NCBI RefSeq assembly: GCF_014356525.2 | Contig: NC_052505.1 | Span: forward strand, 49,665,994 to 49,729,993 | DNA: 64,000 nucleotides | Direction of reading: 5' to 3' | Origin: Nilaparvata lugens | Taxonomy: Eukaryota > Arthropoda > Insecta > Hemiptera > Delphacidae | Shown here: positions 11,700 through 22,934 of the stretch, in pieces | Position numbering within the stretch: the first letter of the stretch is position 1 | How the letters are laid out: each line of letters starts with the position of its first letter | Notes under the pieces: generated by a model | The model's input: the letters and a program-made list of their open reading frames with translations, nothing else | What the model was told of the DNA's origin: nothing | Databases searched by the model: none | Program-made: the position numbers and the translations under genes

Positions 11700-12650
11700 T
11701 TCTTCTGTGCAATCTCTGGAAACAGGGCACAGGCTTCAAGTATGACGAAAATATGGAATACTACCACTAAGCCACTAAGCTTATAATACTGGAGTGCCAC
11801 TAAGCTGATCTCCTGGTGACAAATAATTTTGTGGGAGAAGGCTTAGTTGTTGAAATTGTGCTAGGCCCTGAGGTCTGCGGACTTGAATCGTATCAATAAA
11901 GTGATCCTAATTCTAGTGGCTTGAGGGTCTTGGAAATAAAAACATAGATATGCGGTTGACTGACTGCTCTTATAATGATGAATATAATATAGAAAATATT
12001 ACAAAATACATCTTTACATGGATAATCAAATAATCAATATGTCTTTAAGAGACCAAATTTACGGGGGCACATCTGATATTGTAGTGGGGGATATCAAGTA
12101 CTTATCTAAGATCTGTCGTCCTCGAGTCCGGTGTCCAAAGGGTGATGGATGAGGATGAAGGGTGATGGCCTCCAGGCAACGGGCTAGTGGCGTCAGATCG
12201 AAGATCGTCTTTCAGCCCCGCACGGCAAGGTCAGATGTCCGATATCACCGGCCATCTCGGTCGGCGAATTTGTAAGCCCTCGTACGACAGCAAGGCATAT
12301 TTACAGCTCGATCCTCGAATGAGTATTCAAGAATACACATACACAAAAAAACCTGCAACACAAGTCACAACTACTTAGTAATGCTAGAATAAATAACATA
12401 CTAAATATTGTATTCAATGAATAATTTCTCAAGAAATCATCAAATGAATACAGTACATACAATTTACATTAAATAAAAAATCAAAATTGTAAGAAATATG
12501 TAGGTTTTAATTGTAGAATTTGAAATCTAAGTTACAGAGTTGCAGTTGATGTACAACCAGTGAGTATTTCAAATTTTACTCACAATTACGAAATGCCAGA
12601 GATATAAATGACTGTACCAATAAAATAAAGAGTAGGAAGATACTCCATTT
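11700..12650. other. Gene-poor stretch with CpG-richer patch
   Basis: The 12110-12310 patch is rich in CG (GTCCGG, CCGGCC, GGTCGGCG) and is open in two plus-strand frames for about 60 codons, but resembles nothing known to me. The remainder is AT-rich and featureless. Confidence 0.4.
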
Positions 12651-12940
12651 AGTATAACCATAGAGAAACGATAGCGTAAGTAGATATCCCATGGTATAGG
12701 GAATTTATGTCGCAACTTTTACTGTTATCTCAAGCCGATTACTGTCGATTATTGTCGATTTTTACTGTTTGTTGGGGTGAGAGTGTAGGAACGGCATAAT
12801 TTGAGAGACTACCAGCGTCACACAGTTGCATAGGAAAGAACTACGTGAACTATCGGCTTGGGATAACAGTAAAAGTTGCGACATAAACGCCCTATACCAT
12901 GAGATATCTACTTACGCTATTGTTTCTCTATGGTATAACT
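12651..12940. mobile_element. Foldback MITE
   Basis: Two arms of about 85 bp are imperfect reverse complements: ACCATAGAGAAAC at 12658 and GTTTCTCTATGGT at 12921-12933, continuing through the AAGTAGATAT block and AACTTTTACTGTTATC. The spacer is about 110 bp. No coding capacity. Typical long-TIR MITE; a related terminal word (TCTATGGTATAAC) recurs alone near 14020. Confidence 0.85.
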
Positions 12941-14060
12941 TTCTTGTACATTAGGATATCGTCATACATCTCAGATGTAAGACTACAAAATTGAGTAAAA
13001 TTCGATCATAAAATAAGCGATTAATACATTAAAATATAAATCAGGGGTTGTTACCTGATACATACAAGTAAAATTATCAAAATAAAGACAACAATACTAT
13101 AAAATATTCATTACTCACCCTTAGATGGGTTTTCGACTGTTACTAATCCATAGCCTACAATAATAATAAAGTGCAGCAGTCAACCGCTCTGAATTAAATA
13201 AAATACTTCATAAATTAGTTATTGAAGAGAAGATAAGCGATTAAAAACTGATGGAATACATGATTCCCGATTATATAATTTCAGTCTCCAGGAGAGAACA
13301 AAAAACAAGACGAATATGTCATGATTAAATCAGATAAGAAATAAATCAGCTCAGAAAATAATGTCTGTACTCTACAGAATCTAAAAGCGGTCTCCTGTTC
13401 AGGTCTCCAAGTCGACCGAATCAAGGTCAAAAAATAGGTATCAGGGCTAGCAATATTATAAAATAAAAAATACCAAATTACAAAGGACGTGGTGGGGACG
13501 ACAATAATTTCCCTCAATAGAATGAGAAAGGAATAAAACTAACAAGGACAAAATACAGGAAAATTCCCTCAGTCAAAGTAGAAGACTCAGCAATAGAATG
13601 GACGTTCGTCCGATTTTTTATGATGATTTAGCGTCTACAGCAATTCTAAGTATTCAAGGAAAACGTTGGAAAACAATAGAGGAAATATTAGAATTTGATT
13701 ACGTAATGTGCTGATTTACATCATGAAACTACTCCGATTGTCCGATACCATGAGAATCGCAAGTCAATCCATCACTCTAATAAAATTTTATCTTGAAAAA
13801 GATATAAATTTGAAAAAAAAATTTCGGCACACCACGATTTCTCGGAATAATCTCATGAGTTCAAAAAATTATTAAAGCGTTCATAGTCACCAAACATTGT
13901 TGAAGGGAAAATTGTGTCATGCAGGTTTGAATTGAGAATTGTTCACAAATATGCAAAGCATGCATAAGTATAACCAGAGATGAAAGAAATAATCTATATA
14001 ATAATATTTTTCTTTACTCTATGGTATAACCCTTATATATTTTTTGTGTTTATGAATATC
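12941..14060. other. AT-rich stretch; possible minus-strand micro-exon
   Basis: Nothing firm. A 36-base minus-strand segment at 13154-13119 is bounded by TAG and GTGAGT splice-like signals and is open in one frame (see findings). A 78-codon minus-strand frame at 13281-13517 has no recognised relative. Confidence 0.3.
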
Positions 14061-14079
14061 AAAACTATGTATTTTTCAG

Positions 14080-14176
14080 GTGGAAAATTAGAGGAGCCGT
14101 TTTTGACATACATCAATATATATTTTCAGATTCAGCTCACGTAATTTATTCTATTATTTCCATTCTCATTGCTTGA
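14080..14176 (+). CDS. Possible 3' terminal exon
   Basis: A TATTTTTCAG acceptor ends at 14079. It is followed by 31 open codons (hydrophobic C-terminal half) to TGA at 14174-14176, and AATAAA lies at 14190-14195. The order acceptor, short open frame, stop and poly(A) signal is what a last exon looks like, but the segment is short enough to arise by chance in AT-rich DNA. No product is recognised. Confidence 0.2.
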
Positions 14177-14825
14177 CTGATGAAACAAAAATAAAGATCA
14201 TTTTAACTTTAAGAATTTTTACTTGAAAAAAAAATTCTCAACATAACAATCATAGTTCAAATGGTTAAAGGGGTTAAAGAAAGGAGACGTGGCCGCACTA
14301 CCTGTACATTGTATCAAAAATACTAACATCAAAAGCTAATCTCCTTCAAGACATACTGGCATCAGGACAGCCCAAGTTCAAAGCAGAGAAAGTTCGAGAG
14401 ACAATACTTTGTTATTTCAGTTATTAATTGCATGTGCTATTGCACACAATCAATAGTTCATTTATTTATTTATTCATTCACAATGTAGACAACGGGTTTC
14501 CCCAAATATGTCTCCTTAACAATAAAAATTGTACAGATAGAAATGAAAAAAGAAAAATAATGATAAAAATAATACAAACTTATGCAATAATAAATAATAC
14601 AAACAACAATAATATCACATAATTCAAAAATAAAAAATACAAAGATTTCAAATACTTATGAAAAAAGTGAAAATAAAACAAATTGGGAATTCAAAATTTG
14701 AAAAAAATTAAAGAATATAATAACAAATAATGAATAAAAATTTTATCAATATAATAAATAACATTTATGACTGAACAACATTTATGTAGATCAATAGTGT
14801 AATTAGTCATTAGTAATCACTTTTA

Positions 14826-15300
14826 GATTTGCATTGTCTTTATTGTCATAAGCTGCTTGGAGCACCATCAGTCAGTGCTTAGCTCTCATTGTGTAAACAT
14901 CATGTTATTCAATAAAAGTCATTTTTTAAAAACCGAATTTGAATTTATTTTAATCTATCTGGTGCCCGAACAGGGACCTGCAAATTTTTGGGAATTTAAA
15001 GTGCCAAATTTTCGATCTTTTATCCAAATCGGGACTTTGAAATATTTTTCGGAAAAAATGAGTGTCAACTCTTAACCATGGGTCGCCAAGAACTTCATCT
15101 TCAACTCCAATCAGCATTCACCTCAGATCTCTAGTCCTGGTGTATCAAGATCATCACATCATCGATTCCCTTCCTTATCAATTGGAGTGGGTCAAGGAGC
15201 AAGGAGATTTGTGGAGGACAAAGAACCTGACACCGAGTCAATACCATCATCTTCAACTCAACTTCTTAACATGAAGATCAAATCAAATCAAATCGAATAA
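14826..15300 (+). mobile_element. 5' remnant of an LTR retroelement (R/U5, PBS, leader/gag-like)
   Basis: AATAAAAG near 14910 followed by U5-like AT-rich sequence leads to a tRNA-Lys-type primer-binding site at 14960-14977. Downstream, one frame from about 15083 to 15299 encodes a Ser/Pro-rich peptide consistent with the start of a gag or leader ORF. The left LTR boundary and a matching 3' LTR were not found. The envelope remnant at 15564-18850 is probably part of the same element. No protease, reverse transcriptase or integrase sequence was seen between the two. Confidence 0.5.
14960..14977 (+). other. Primer-binding site, tRNA-Lys type
   Basis: TGGTGCCCGAACAGGGAC differs at one position from the site complementary to the 3' end of tRNA-Lys used by many retroviruses and some insect gypsy-group elements. 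It is followed by CTGCAAATTT. An 18-base near-match at the expected place, after a polyadenylation-like R region, is strong evidence of a reverse-transcribing LTR element. Confidence 0.8.
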
Positions 15301-15498
15301 AACTCAACAATAAAACTCAAGATATACACAGAATTATAACATGACTATGAGCATAGTAGCCTAAGTTGATATTATAATGTATATTAAATAAATTTTCTAA
15401 AAATACATGACCATGATTAACAAAACTGTGACTGTTGAATTAATAAACATTGATAACTATTATTGCTGTTAACACAAATAACTGTTAAATAGGAGGAA

Positions 15499-15533
15499 GG
15501 TCCCCGCATGGGCTGTGCCTGTGCGCGGGGACC
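15499..15533. other. GC-rich hairpin
   Basis: GGTCCCCGC at 15499-15507 is the exact reverse complement of GCGGGGACC at 15525-15533, with a 17-base loop, in otherwise AT-rich sequence, 30 bases upstream of the envelope start. Confidence 0.85.
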
Positions 15534-15563
15534 GAGTTGCATTGGTAAACAAAGATAAGAATA

Positions 15564-15990
15564 ATGATTGGACTAGTCCTTTGCCTTCTGGCTCTGGAGT
15601 TGATGTACCACTTGACAGACTTGACTGACTCAGTGGGACTAATTCCGATTAAGACTGGACAATCAACGATAATCAATGAGACTTATAAAATCATCCACTA
15701 TTCTAATATAAGTAATTTACAGACTGAACTTATTTCCCTTTTCTATTTGATAGGATGAAAATGACATAATCTAATATGACATTGTATCCTCTTTGCAAAA
15801 ATTAGCCAAAAAATTGTATTTCAAATTAGAATCAATCTCTCATAAAGACATGTCACACAGTGGATGGATAAAAAGAGGCTTATTTGGATTAGTGGAATGG
15901 ATTAGGAAACTATTTGGATTAGTTTAATGGATTAGGAAACGCAATCTCTTGGATAACCGGTTTGATGACTGCTGATGATAAATCTCATTC
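15564..15990 (+). pseudogene. env: N-terminal part of an F-type endogenous envelope gene (broken)
   Basis: An ATG frame at 15564-15758 starts with a hydrophobic signal-peptide-like segment (LVLCLLALEL) and continues as the first domain of the insect errantivirus Env/baculovirus F fusion protein family, including SVGLIPIK and an N-glycosylation site. It ends at a premature TGA. After a frameshift, the frame resumes at about 15793 and carries a dibasic cleavage site (WIKR at 15865-15876) followed by GLFGLV, the start of the fusion peptide. A 37-base tandem duplication (15880-15940) breaks the fusion peptide. A third frame from 15929 carries its continuation (LGNAISWITGL, 15932-15964). At least two frame changes and stops make it non-functional. 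The rest of the gene lies at about 17990-18850 beyond an insertion. Assignment rests on remembered family features. Confidence 0.6.
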
Positions 15991-15999
15991 TAATGTGTG

Positions 16000-17990
16000 A
16001 CGTTATTTTTGGCATCGCATATGCCCTGCTGGCAGCAGTCGGTAAAGCAAAAGATTTTTGAATAATATTGTTATTTTTACGCCTCCTGAAAGAGACATAC
16101 CACAAATTTCTTACCAGCTCTCCAAAGAGATCAAAGAAGAATGTAGTTGGTTGATGATTTAAATAATTTGTCAATAACAGAAATAAAACAGACTAGAACA
16201 AGATTGGTCATGCATAAAGACAGGATCATAAATGAAGGGTACACCATTCAACAAATAAAAATATATAATATGCATGAAATATCAACAAGCAATGATGAAA
16301 AATAGAACAATAAATTTAATAATAATAATACTGTATGAGAAAATTTATATTGCAGAAAATATCACAGATAGCTCACAAAAAGGTTTTACTTTTTCTTATT
16401 AGCATCAATTAATAAATCATGTGCTTCTTTAATCAGCATATATTCTGTCTATTTCTATAGCTCAGTTATCGACCTGCTATTGCTTGTCAAATAAAATTTA
16501 TAAATCTCACTTCCAACAATATGAAAAGTTAAAATATTCAAATATCTCAGGGCTTGGGTTCGGCCTCTGGTGGAATTCAGATAAAATAATTTATCTTGTG
16601 AACATGAGCTTCAGAAAATTCTTATTAATAACTGATAAAAAAGATTAATAAGTGAGCATATATAATAAATCAAATATTAATAAATATTTACTCTGTGCAT
16701 ACTTGAATATAAAATTCTCATAAGTTGTTCTTATTAAGACTTTCCCTTAAGTTTGAATATTTGGGCAAATTTCAATATTGAGTTTGCTCTTCAAATAAAC
16801 CTTAGACTAGCTAGCTTTATTAAATTGCGATTGATTCGTAGCACTGAGGCCCCTCTTTAATAACTATTGAACTCACGTGTAGATCTTTCACAATTATTGA
16901 TGGTGGCCTGGATTCTCTCGGTGTCCTAAGCCTCTTCTGGTGGTCTGCAGTCGTCCTCTCCAGTGGGAATATTTAAATTTAACAACTCATGTCATACTGC
17001 AACATCACTGAGTTATATGAATTTTATTTTTGATTACATAAATCTAAACTCATGTCATACTGCAACATCACTGAGTTATATGAATTTTATTTTTGATTAC
17101 ATAAATCTAAACTTAAACATTGGCTAAAAATTATTTAATTTAATGTACAATAAGGGATTCAGTCTAATACTCTCATAATTGGTGGGTGTCCCTGGTGACC
17201 TCTGGCAAGCAAGTGGGCTGTCGGTCTTCTCCTATTCTTTCTCAACGATACTTCTGACTTTTTAATTTGCATAAAATTTAAATATCCTCTCCCATTGGCA
17301 GATTTTAAATACTTCGCAATGACATAATTTAGTACTGTCAAATAGTTCATAATACAACAAAATTACTAACCTAGAATTGAATATTTACAATTTTTACTTT
17401 TATTTTATCTCAACTACAATGTTTTGTGGCTTCTACAACAACTTACAAATTTTTTAAAAGACCACGTGGAGATTTTGAATTGAATAATTTTTAGCGCTGA
17501 TCAAATACTGCATTATGATTGGTATTTCCCTAGACTGTAATATGTATCAATGCGCTCAATAAAAATAAATCCCATTTCCTTTATCTTTTTGTTTTGTTTT
17601 TTATTATTTTTGTTCATGCTCAATGATATTATAAATATTTTTGTGTTTTCTTAATTGTTTTTGGATAACATTTATTTGGCATGCTTAGTATTCAAAACCC
17701 TCTTATCTCAGTCTTGGGGAATGCTGCCTAAACGCAATTAATTTGCTACAAGGTGTCTGGCTAATTCTCAAACATACGGTTCTACCGATTACTAAGGTCG
17801 CCGACAAGCTAATGTCAAAGAAACTAACCTTAAACATTATTGTTATTATGTTATTAAATAATTACAAGACTTTTATTTTCATTTGGCTGTTAATAATCAT
17901 AGCCTTGAGAGTCGTTATTATCTTATCTCTAGTCAATTGATACTGTAACTGGTGATAACATTTTCCAGCTTCTTGTGCAGAGACCTAACA
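16000..17990. other. Sequence inserted between the two envelope fragments
   Basis: About 2 kb separates the fusion-peptide part from the coiled-coil part of the envelope remnant. It is AT-rich, shows no coding sequence I recognise, and includes a 63-bp tandem duplication. Its ends are not sharply defined, and no terminal repeats were identified. Confidence 0.45.
16984..17112 (+). repeat. 63-bp tandem duplication
   Basis: AACTCATGTCATACTGCAAC and the following bases occur from 16984 and again from 17047 with essentially no difference, followed by the first few bases of a third unit. Confidence 0.95.
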
Positions 17991-18850
17991 ATTTTTTTCA
18001 ATATAAGTTTTTGGTAAATACCCAAAAATTACTGTTATAAATGAAATAATCGAGAAAATTGAAAATAATGAATTGCATCTAGTGAAAAATAAAAAAGCAA
18101 ACATTGCCTTGAACGAAAATATGATAAAAAAGTACAATTATAATATTAAGTGAATTAATTCTAATAACAAGATTTTGAATAAAATCACAAACGAAACTTT
18201 GGATTCAATTGAAGATCTTCATTTCTTTAACTTTAGAGCTCTTGGATGATGAAATTAACGACATAATTGATTCAATTTTGTATTGTGAAAATGGAAAGCT
18301 TCACCCTTCCATATTATCACAAAAAAGATTTGTACTTAATTGTGAATAATAAGAATTATACTTTAGCCAGTGATATGAAAGTGTTGTGGTAGATAAGCAA
18401 AGCTATATGCATATTGTCGAAAAATCTGTTAACTTATATAATTCATATTCCTAAGCTCAATGTGATTTCTGATAGGTACGATTCACTCTCATACCCTGTA
18501 CAAAATGGTTCGAAAGTATTCACAATGAAATTAACTAAAGATGTTTTATCTGTTTCGAAAGATAACAAAATTTGGAAATTGTATAATTGTATGGACTTCT
18601 CAAATAATTCTTTTTGTAAAGATTCTAAAATTGTAACTGACAAATGTATTTTATCATTATTCCATAATGAACCTTTGAAGCAATGTAAGAAGATCGAATT
18701 ATGAAATAATGATGAACATACTTGAAATACTATGAAAGATGTAATAATTGTGTAATTGGCTTTAGAGTGAATCAAATTAACATCAATAATGTCAAAATCA
18801 ATAATTATCATATAACGCTTTCCGGAATTTAGCGCGAGAAAACCAGAAGA
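17990..18850 (+). pseudogene. env: Central and C-terminal part of the F-type envelope remnant
   Basis: From about 18010 a Lys/Asn-rich frame with heptad character leads to a second frame at 18236-18349 with the family-typical IIDSILY...KLHPS motif pattern, then to a third frame at 18414-18704 (IIHIPKLN, several Cys) that resembles the ectodomain following the coiled coil. Successive frames are offset, and stops occur at 18151 and 18347-18349. This is old endogenous retroviral DNA, not an active gene. No transmembrane anchor or 3' LTR was recognised before the next repeat begins near 18920. Confidence 0.55.
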
Positions 18851-18919
18851 CATCTAGGCGCCCAGACAAGCTGTTATATCAAGTTATTTGCATCCTATTA
18901 ATAGTGCATTCAATGGGTC

Positions 18920-19360
18920 ATGCAATGAGGCATGCAATTTATAGTCTACACAGCTGTTGATTTTTTACCAAGTTACATTGAGCACACCTGTCAAATTTCA
19001 TGAAAATCTATTACCGCGTTTCGCCGTAAATGCGCAACATATAAACATTAAAACATTCAAACATTCAAACATTCAAACATTCAAACATTCAAACATTCAA
19101 ACATTCAAACATTCAAACATTCAACATTCAAACATTCAAACATTCAAACATTCAAACATTCAAACATTCAAACATTCAAACATTCAAACATTCAAACATT
19201 CAAACATTCAACATTCAAACATTCAAACATTCAAACATTCAAACATTCAAACATTCAAACATTCAAACATTCAAACATTCAAACATTCAAACATTCAAAC
19301 ATTAAGAGAAATGCCAAACCGTCGACTTGAATCTTAGACCTCACTTCGCTCGGCCAATAA
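18920..19360 (+). mobile_element. Family-2 repeat, copy B, internally deleted and array-expanded
   Basis: It shares the GCATGCAATTTATAGTCTAC to AAGTTACATTGAG block with copy D (36350-36410), then jumps to the ACCTGTCAAATTTCATGAAA block and ends with CCGTCGACTTGAATCTTAGA followed by TTCGCTCGGCCAATA. The GTAAATGCGCAACAT block is followed by a long 8-bp array. Confidence 0.7.
19044..19303 (+). repeat. (CATTCAAA)n array
   Basis: About 32 units of an 8-bp repeat, two of them shortened to 7 bp (CATTCAA near 19121 and 19207). Translating 8-bp units gives an 8-residue periodic peptide (HSNIQTFK); the open frame at 18957-19337 is a by-product and not a gene. Shorter arrays of the same unit lie at the same place in the copies at 56518 and 61219. 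Confidence 0.97.
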
Positions 19361-19482
19361 TATTATCGAATAATTGAATATAATGTATAGTATGATAATT
19401 ATAGCATCAGCTTATGGAGAGCATACAGCGTGTGTTCGTGGCACAAGTCTTTTTAAAAAATCTTTATAAAAAAATAAAAAAT

Positions 19483-20115
19483 CTGGCGCACTCACACAAC
19501 TTTCCTTGCCGTTATGAAAATTGATCACCTAACGCTAGTGTTCCCGCGCATCTCAAAGCTACTATTCAAAGATTTGAGTCAGCTGGTGACAGGGCAATAA
19601 CGCTGGAGACACACATGAGGTCTGCTATCTCTTCATAGTGAATGATTTAATAGAATCAACAATAATTTGCAATTGAATAATCATATTTTCTCGAATTTGA
19701 AGCTTATTTTCAATTTTAGGTGAAAATGTTACTGAACATTAATTGTAGAGATTTTCATGCTCAATCTACTCCACTTGATTTTTTTTTGTTTAAATTGTAT
19801 CTGGAGCCTGGTAATTGGGAATCTAAAATCGAACTTTGCATTGATGGGGCGGAGCTCCTGAAATTTTTACAGATATGGGACTTGTGGCAGTTGATAGTGC
19901 TTATCGATGACTATTTTAGGTATGAATTTGATCAAAATCGTTGGAGCCGTTTCCGAAAATCACGAGAAACCCTGTTTTTGACAACATTTTCGCCATTTTA
20001 GCCGCCATCTTTAATTGCATTTGATCGAAATTGTTCGTGTCGGATCCTTATATTGTAAGGACCTTACGTTCCAAATTTCAAGTCATTCCGTTAATTGGGA
20101 GATGAAATATCGTGT

Positions 20116-20146
<31 letters not shown>

Positions 20147-20277
20147 GACCAATACGCAAAGACCACTTTTTTGGACTCAGGGGACCTTGAAACGTATAGA
20201 AATGTAGAAATTGGGGTACCTTAATTTTTTTCGGAAAGCAATACTTTCCTTACCTATGGTAATAGGGCAAGGAAAGT
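19483..20277 (-). mobile_element. GT-tract element (family 1), reverse orientation
   Basis: It starts TCTGGCGCACTCACACAACT followed by TTCCTTGCC and ends GGGCAAGGAAAGT, the reverse complement of the start of the copies at 22935, 31974 and 45652. A subterminal hairpin (CTTTCCTTACC near 20244 against GGCAAGGAAAG) closes the end. The internal simple repeat is (AC)n at 20116-20141. No coding capacity: the open frames at 19720-20001 and 20015-20224 are inside the element and not conserved in reading frame in the other copies. Confidence 0.85.
20116..20141 (+). repeat. (AC)n microsatellite
   Basis: Uninterrupted CA/AC dinucleotide tract inside the reverse-oriented family-1 element, equivalent to the GT tracts of the other copies. 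Confidence 0.95.
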
Positions 20278-20279
20278 CA

Positions 20280-22114
20280 AAATAATAAGTTCCTAGTTTG
20301 AATAAATCTGTACCTGCTTATAATCGAGAATAATGTGTGTGTTTATGCAATCAATGTAGGCTACCACTGGTTTACAGCTGAAAATGCCTTCAAGTAATCA
20401 GACTGGGACACCAATTTATTCCTCGGAGTGGAATCCTTAACAATAGGCCTAGACCACGAAAATGCCAAAATTCAATAACAATAGGCGACCACTGAATGGT
20501 CACTAGAACTTCTATCTGTTCATCCATTGCTTCCGGCGGCCTCGTCTCCTTTCTTTTACCCGGGTAAAGTTTCTAAAATAAACCAATTATCTGATTGTCA
20601 TTATTATATTTCTCTATGTACACACTTGAATTTTCTAATCAACCACCTCAACTTCTCCTGTATATTCATGGCAGCTTATGTGATTCATTGTACATTATTT
20701 GGAAAATTTGAAATTAATTTTCACTATATACCATAAAATTTGATTCATTTTTTACTGTCCTTGATTATTGTATCGTGTTTTAGTACATATATTTCAATCT
20801 TATTAATGTCCTTGGTCTCATCTCTATTGCTGACACATGCTATGAGGAAGAATTTCCCCGTTCCTTTGAAAATATTGTTCATGTTTATATAGACGTATTT
20901 GTTGGATGGTTATGAATAACAAATCGCTATTCAATTTTTTTCACAATAATCGATGGATTGTTATTATTCTATAATTGAACAGCTGTTTTTTCACTTCCGA
21001 GAGCGATCTCCTTACATCAGTTTGCTAGATTGTTGGTAATTAAGAAGGTGAGTCTTTTCCTGTGAGAAGACATTGAATGATGAGCTTCAATCAGTTTCTC
21101 ACTCGAAAATCAATGCAGCTAGTCCATGTCAGAAGGTGTAAACTGTGATGCAATAATTGATAAGTAACTAGGCACTACTCGAGTGTAGTGCAGATGCAAT
21201 AAGCGATAATTATAAAGACGGTTAAGTTTGTTTACAACCTGGAAAGATAGTGTCGGAGTCAATGTGACGCAATTTTTCTGATGAACGTTGTCTGTGAGTC
21301 AGCCGGCTAATAAAAGATTATCCTGCAATGTTGTGGGAACCAGGTCGTTATTGAAATTCATTCGTTTCCCTGTGTTTTCTGCGCAGAGTTATTAAGATGG
21401 CATCTGAGTAGTCTTTACAAATGACTGCAGCCGCTGCGACTCTCAAGGACCTTCAACGACTCACAACTGAATTCGAAATGGAATAATCGCTGCTATTAGA
21501 TACTATTCGGTTTCAAAAGGGATACGCAATACCATCGACTTGGGACAGGTGGAGTTATTACATCCGAAACTATGCAACTATCTCTTTCTCTCCTCCACAC
21601 CTTATCATTTGAATTATAACTGAACCTTCCACCCCTCTCCTAATCACTCACTCTCTCTTCCTCATCATCATTCACTCTTTCTCTCGCTCATTATCCAACA
21701 CTCTTGAGATGTCATCTCGATAGGAGTGATTCAAAGGAGCGGTTCAACGAGAAGCAATCTCAGCTGATGTCAAAGACGGGTTGTGGAAACCACTTGCCTC
21801 ATTCTATCAATCAACTTTACTGCTATCATATTTTTCGGCACTGCCGTATCTTTCTTTCTTACTATTTAATTGCTATCAATGTATTTTTGAGTTGCGATTT
21901 ACGATATGAGTTTTAGAAATGGATGTGACTCCAAAGTCTTATCAACCAATCATTATTGAAGCAGAGCTGGTTAATAGATCTCGACTTTTTTTGAGTATGA
22001 AGAATAACGATCGAATTTCGAAAAACTTCATTACAAGGTCTCAATTTCTCAAACCTTTTACTAAATTATAATAGATCGAGATTGTCATGAAAAAAATTAT
22101 TTCCTTTGCACTTT
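20280..22114. other. No gene recognised
   Basis: Mixed AT-rich sequence with a somewhat GC-richer part at 21230-21480. A strong donor-like AAG/GTGAGT at 21048-21053 ends a short open stretch but lacks any recognisable protein context. Confidence 0.45.
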
Positions 22115-22934
22115 ATACAGTGAACAGCTTAATAGTTACAAGAATAATAATTTGACAATAGGTTCGATTGGTAGACCTATTTTAATTCAAAAAAAATTCT
22201 CTTCTGTGGCTTCAAAATTCTGACCAAAATCAAAATTTTGGATTCGTCATTTTGACTTTTTTCTAACTGGAAGGTTATCTTAAGATACTTGATTACAATA
22301 CGGAATCTCAAGACTTTTTTCTAACTGGAAGGTTATCATAAGATACTTGATTACAATACGGAATCTCAAGAGAAAATGAATGGCGAAACCCGCACATTGA
22401 TATCTTAAATCGTTCCAAAGATATTCACATTAAAGATTGATATTTAGATTAAAGATAAATCAAATGAATAGGTACATTGAAAATCTAAAATTATCTGAAC
22501 TATTCAATTTCAATTTTCGTGTGTCAGTAAATGAACACTATTATAGGAGCATCTATTCACATTTTTTATGTCACAGTAGTATTCTATTCAACACTTTAAA
22601 CAATGAAGTCTGTTCTGTCATTTCCTCTTGGAATTCTGTATCGAAATCATGTATCCATGTATGTAACAAGACCTCCTTCTCATTGGAAAAAGTTGGATTC
22701 GGAATGGCGGTTCCAAGATGGCGAACTAAAATTTCAATGTCACAGATAAATAGTTTTTCAATTCAAATAGGATCCTTAACCAAGCCTATTGTCGGAATAT
22801 CCTTGTAACAATAATATTAAGCTGTTGTCTTACATTTTTAGCATGCATCACTCTGTATTTAAAATAATTATTATAATAATAATATTATGTTCATCCCGAC
22901 AGAACATATTATTATAGTGGAGTATCAAATTTTT
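22115..22934 (+). repeat. ~815-bp dispersed repeat, copy 1
   Basis: From ATACAGTGAACAGCTTAATA to the start of the family-1 element it matches 31161-31973 with few differences. It contains a 58-bp tandem duplication (22254-22370) and an AT-rich palindrome (AATATTATGTTC...GAACATATTATT at 22881-22914). An open frame at 22437-22808 is frame-broken in the other copy (31638-31850 keeps only its end), so coding is unlikely. Confidence 0.85.

Noticed and set aside
14461..14620. TTTATTTATTTATTCATTCA stretch resembling the A/T-rich tail of a LINE or SINE.
   Set aside because: No element body or target-site duplication could be attached to it.
18957..19337. 126-codon open frame with periodic HSNIQTFK peptide.
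   Set aside because: Product of an 8-bp tandem array that happens to lack stops; the frame extends into repeat sequence on both sides.
19720..20001. 93-codon open frame that looks protein-like.
   Set aside because: It lies within a family-1 element, and the corresponding region of the copies at 31974 and 45652 is not open in frame.
22437..22808. 123-codon open frame whose C-terminal 70 residues recur at 31638-31850.
   Set aside because: Recurrence reflects the 815-bp DNA repeat; small indels break the frame in the second copy, so selection for coding is not indicated.
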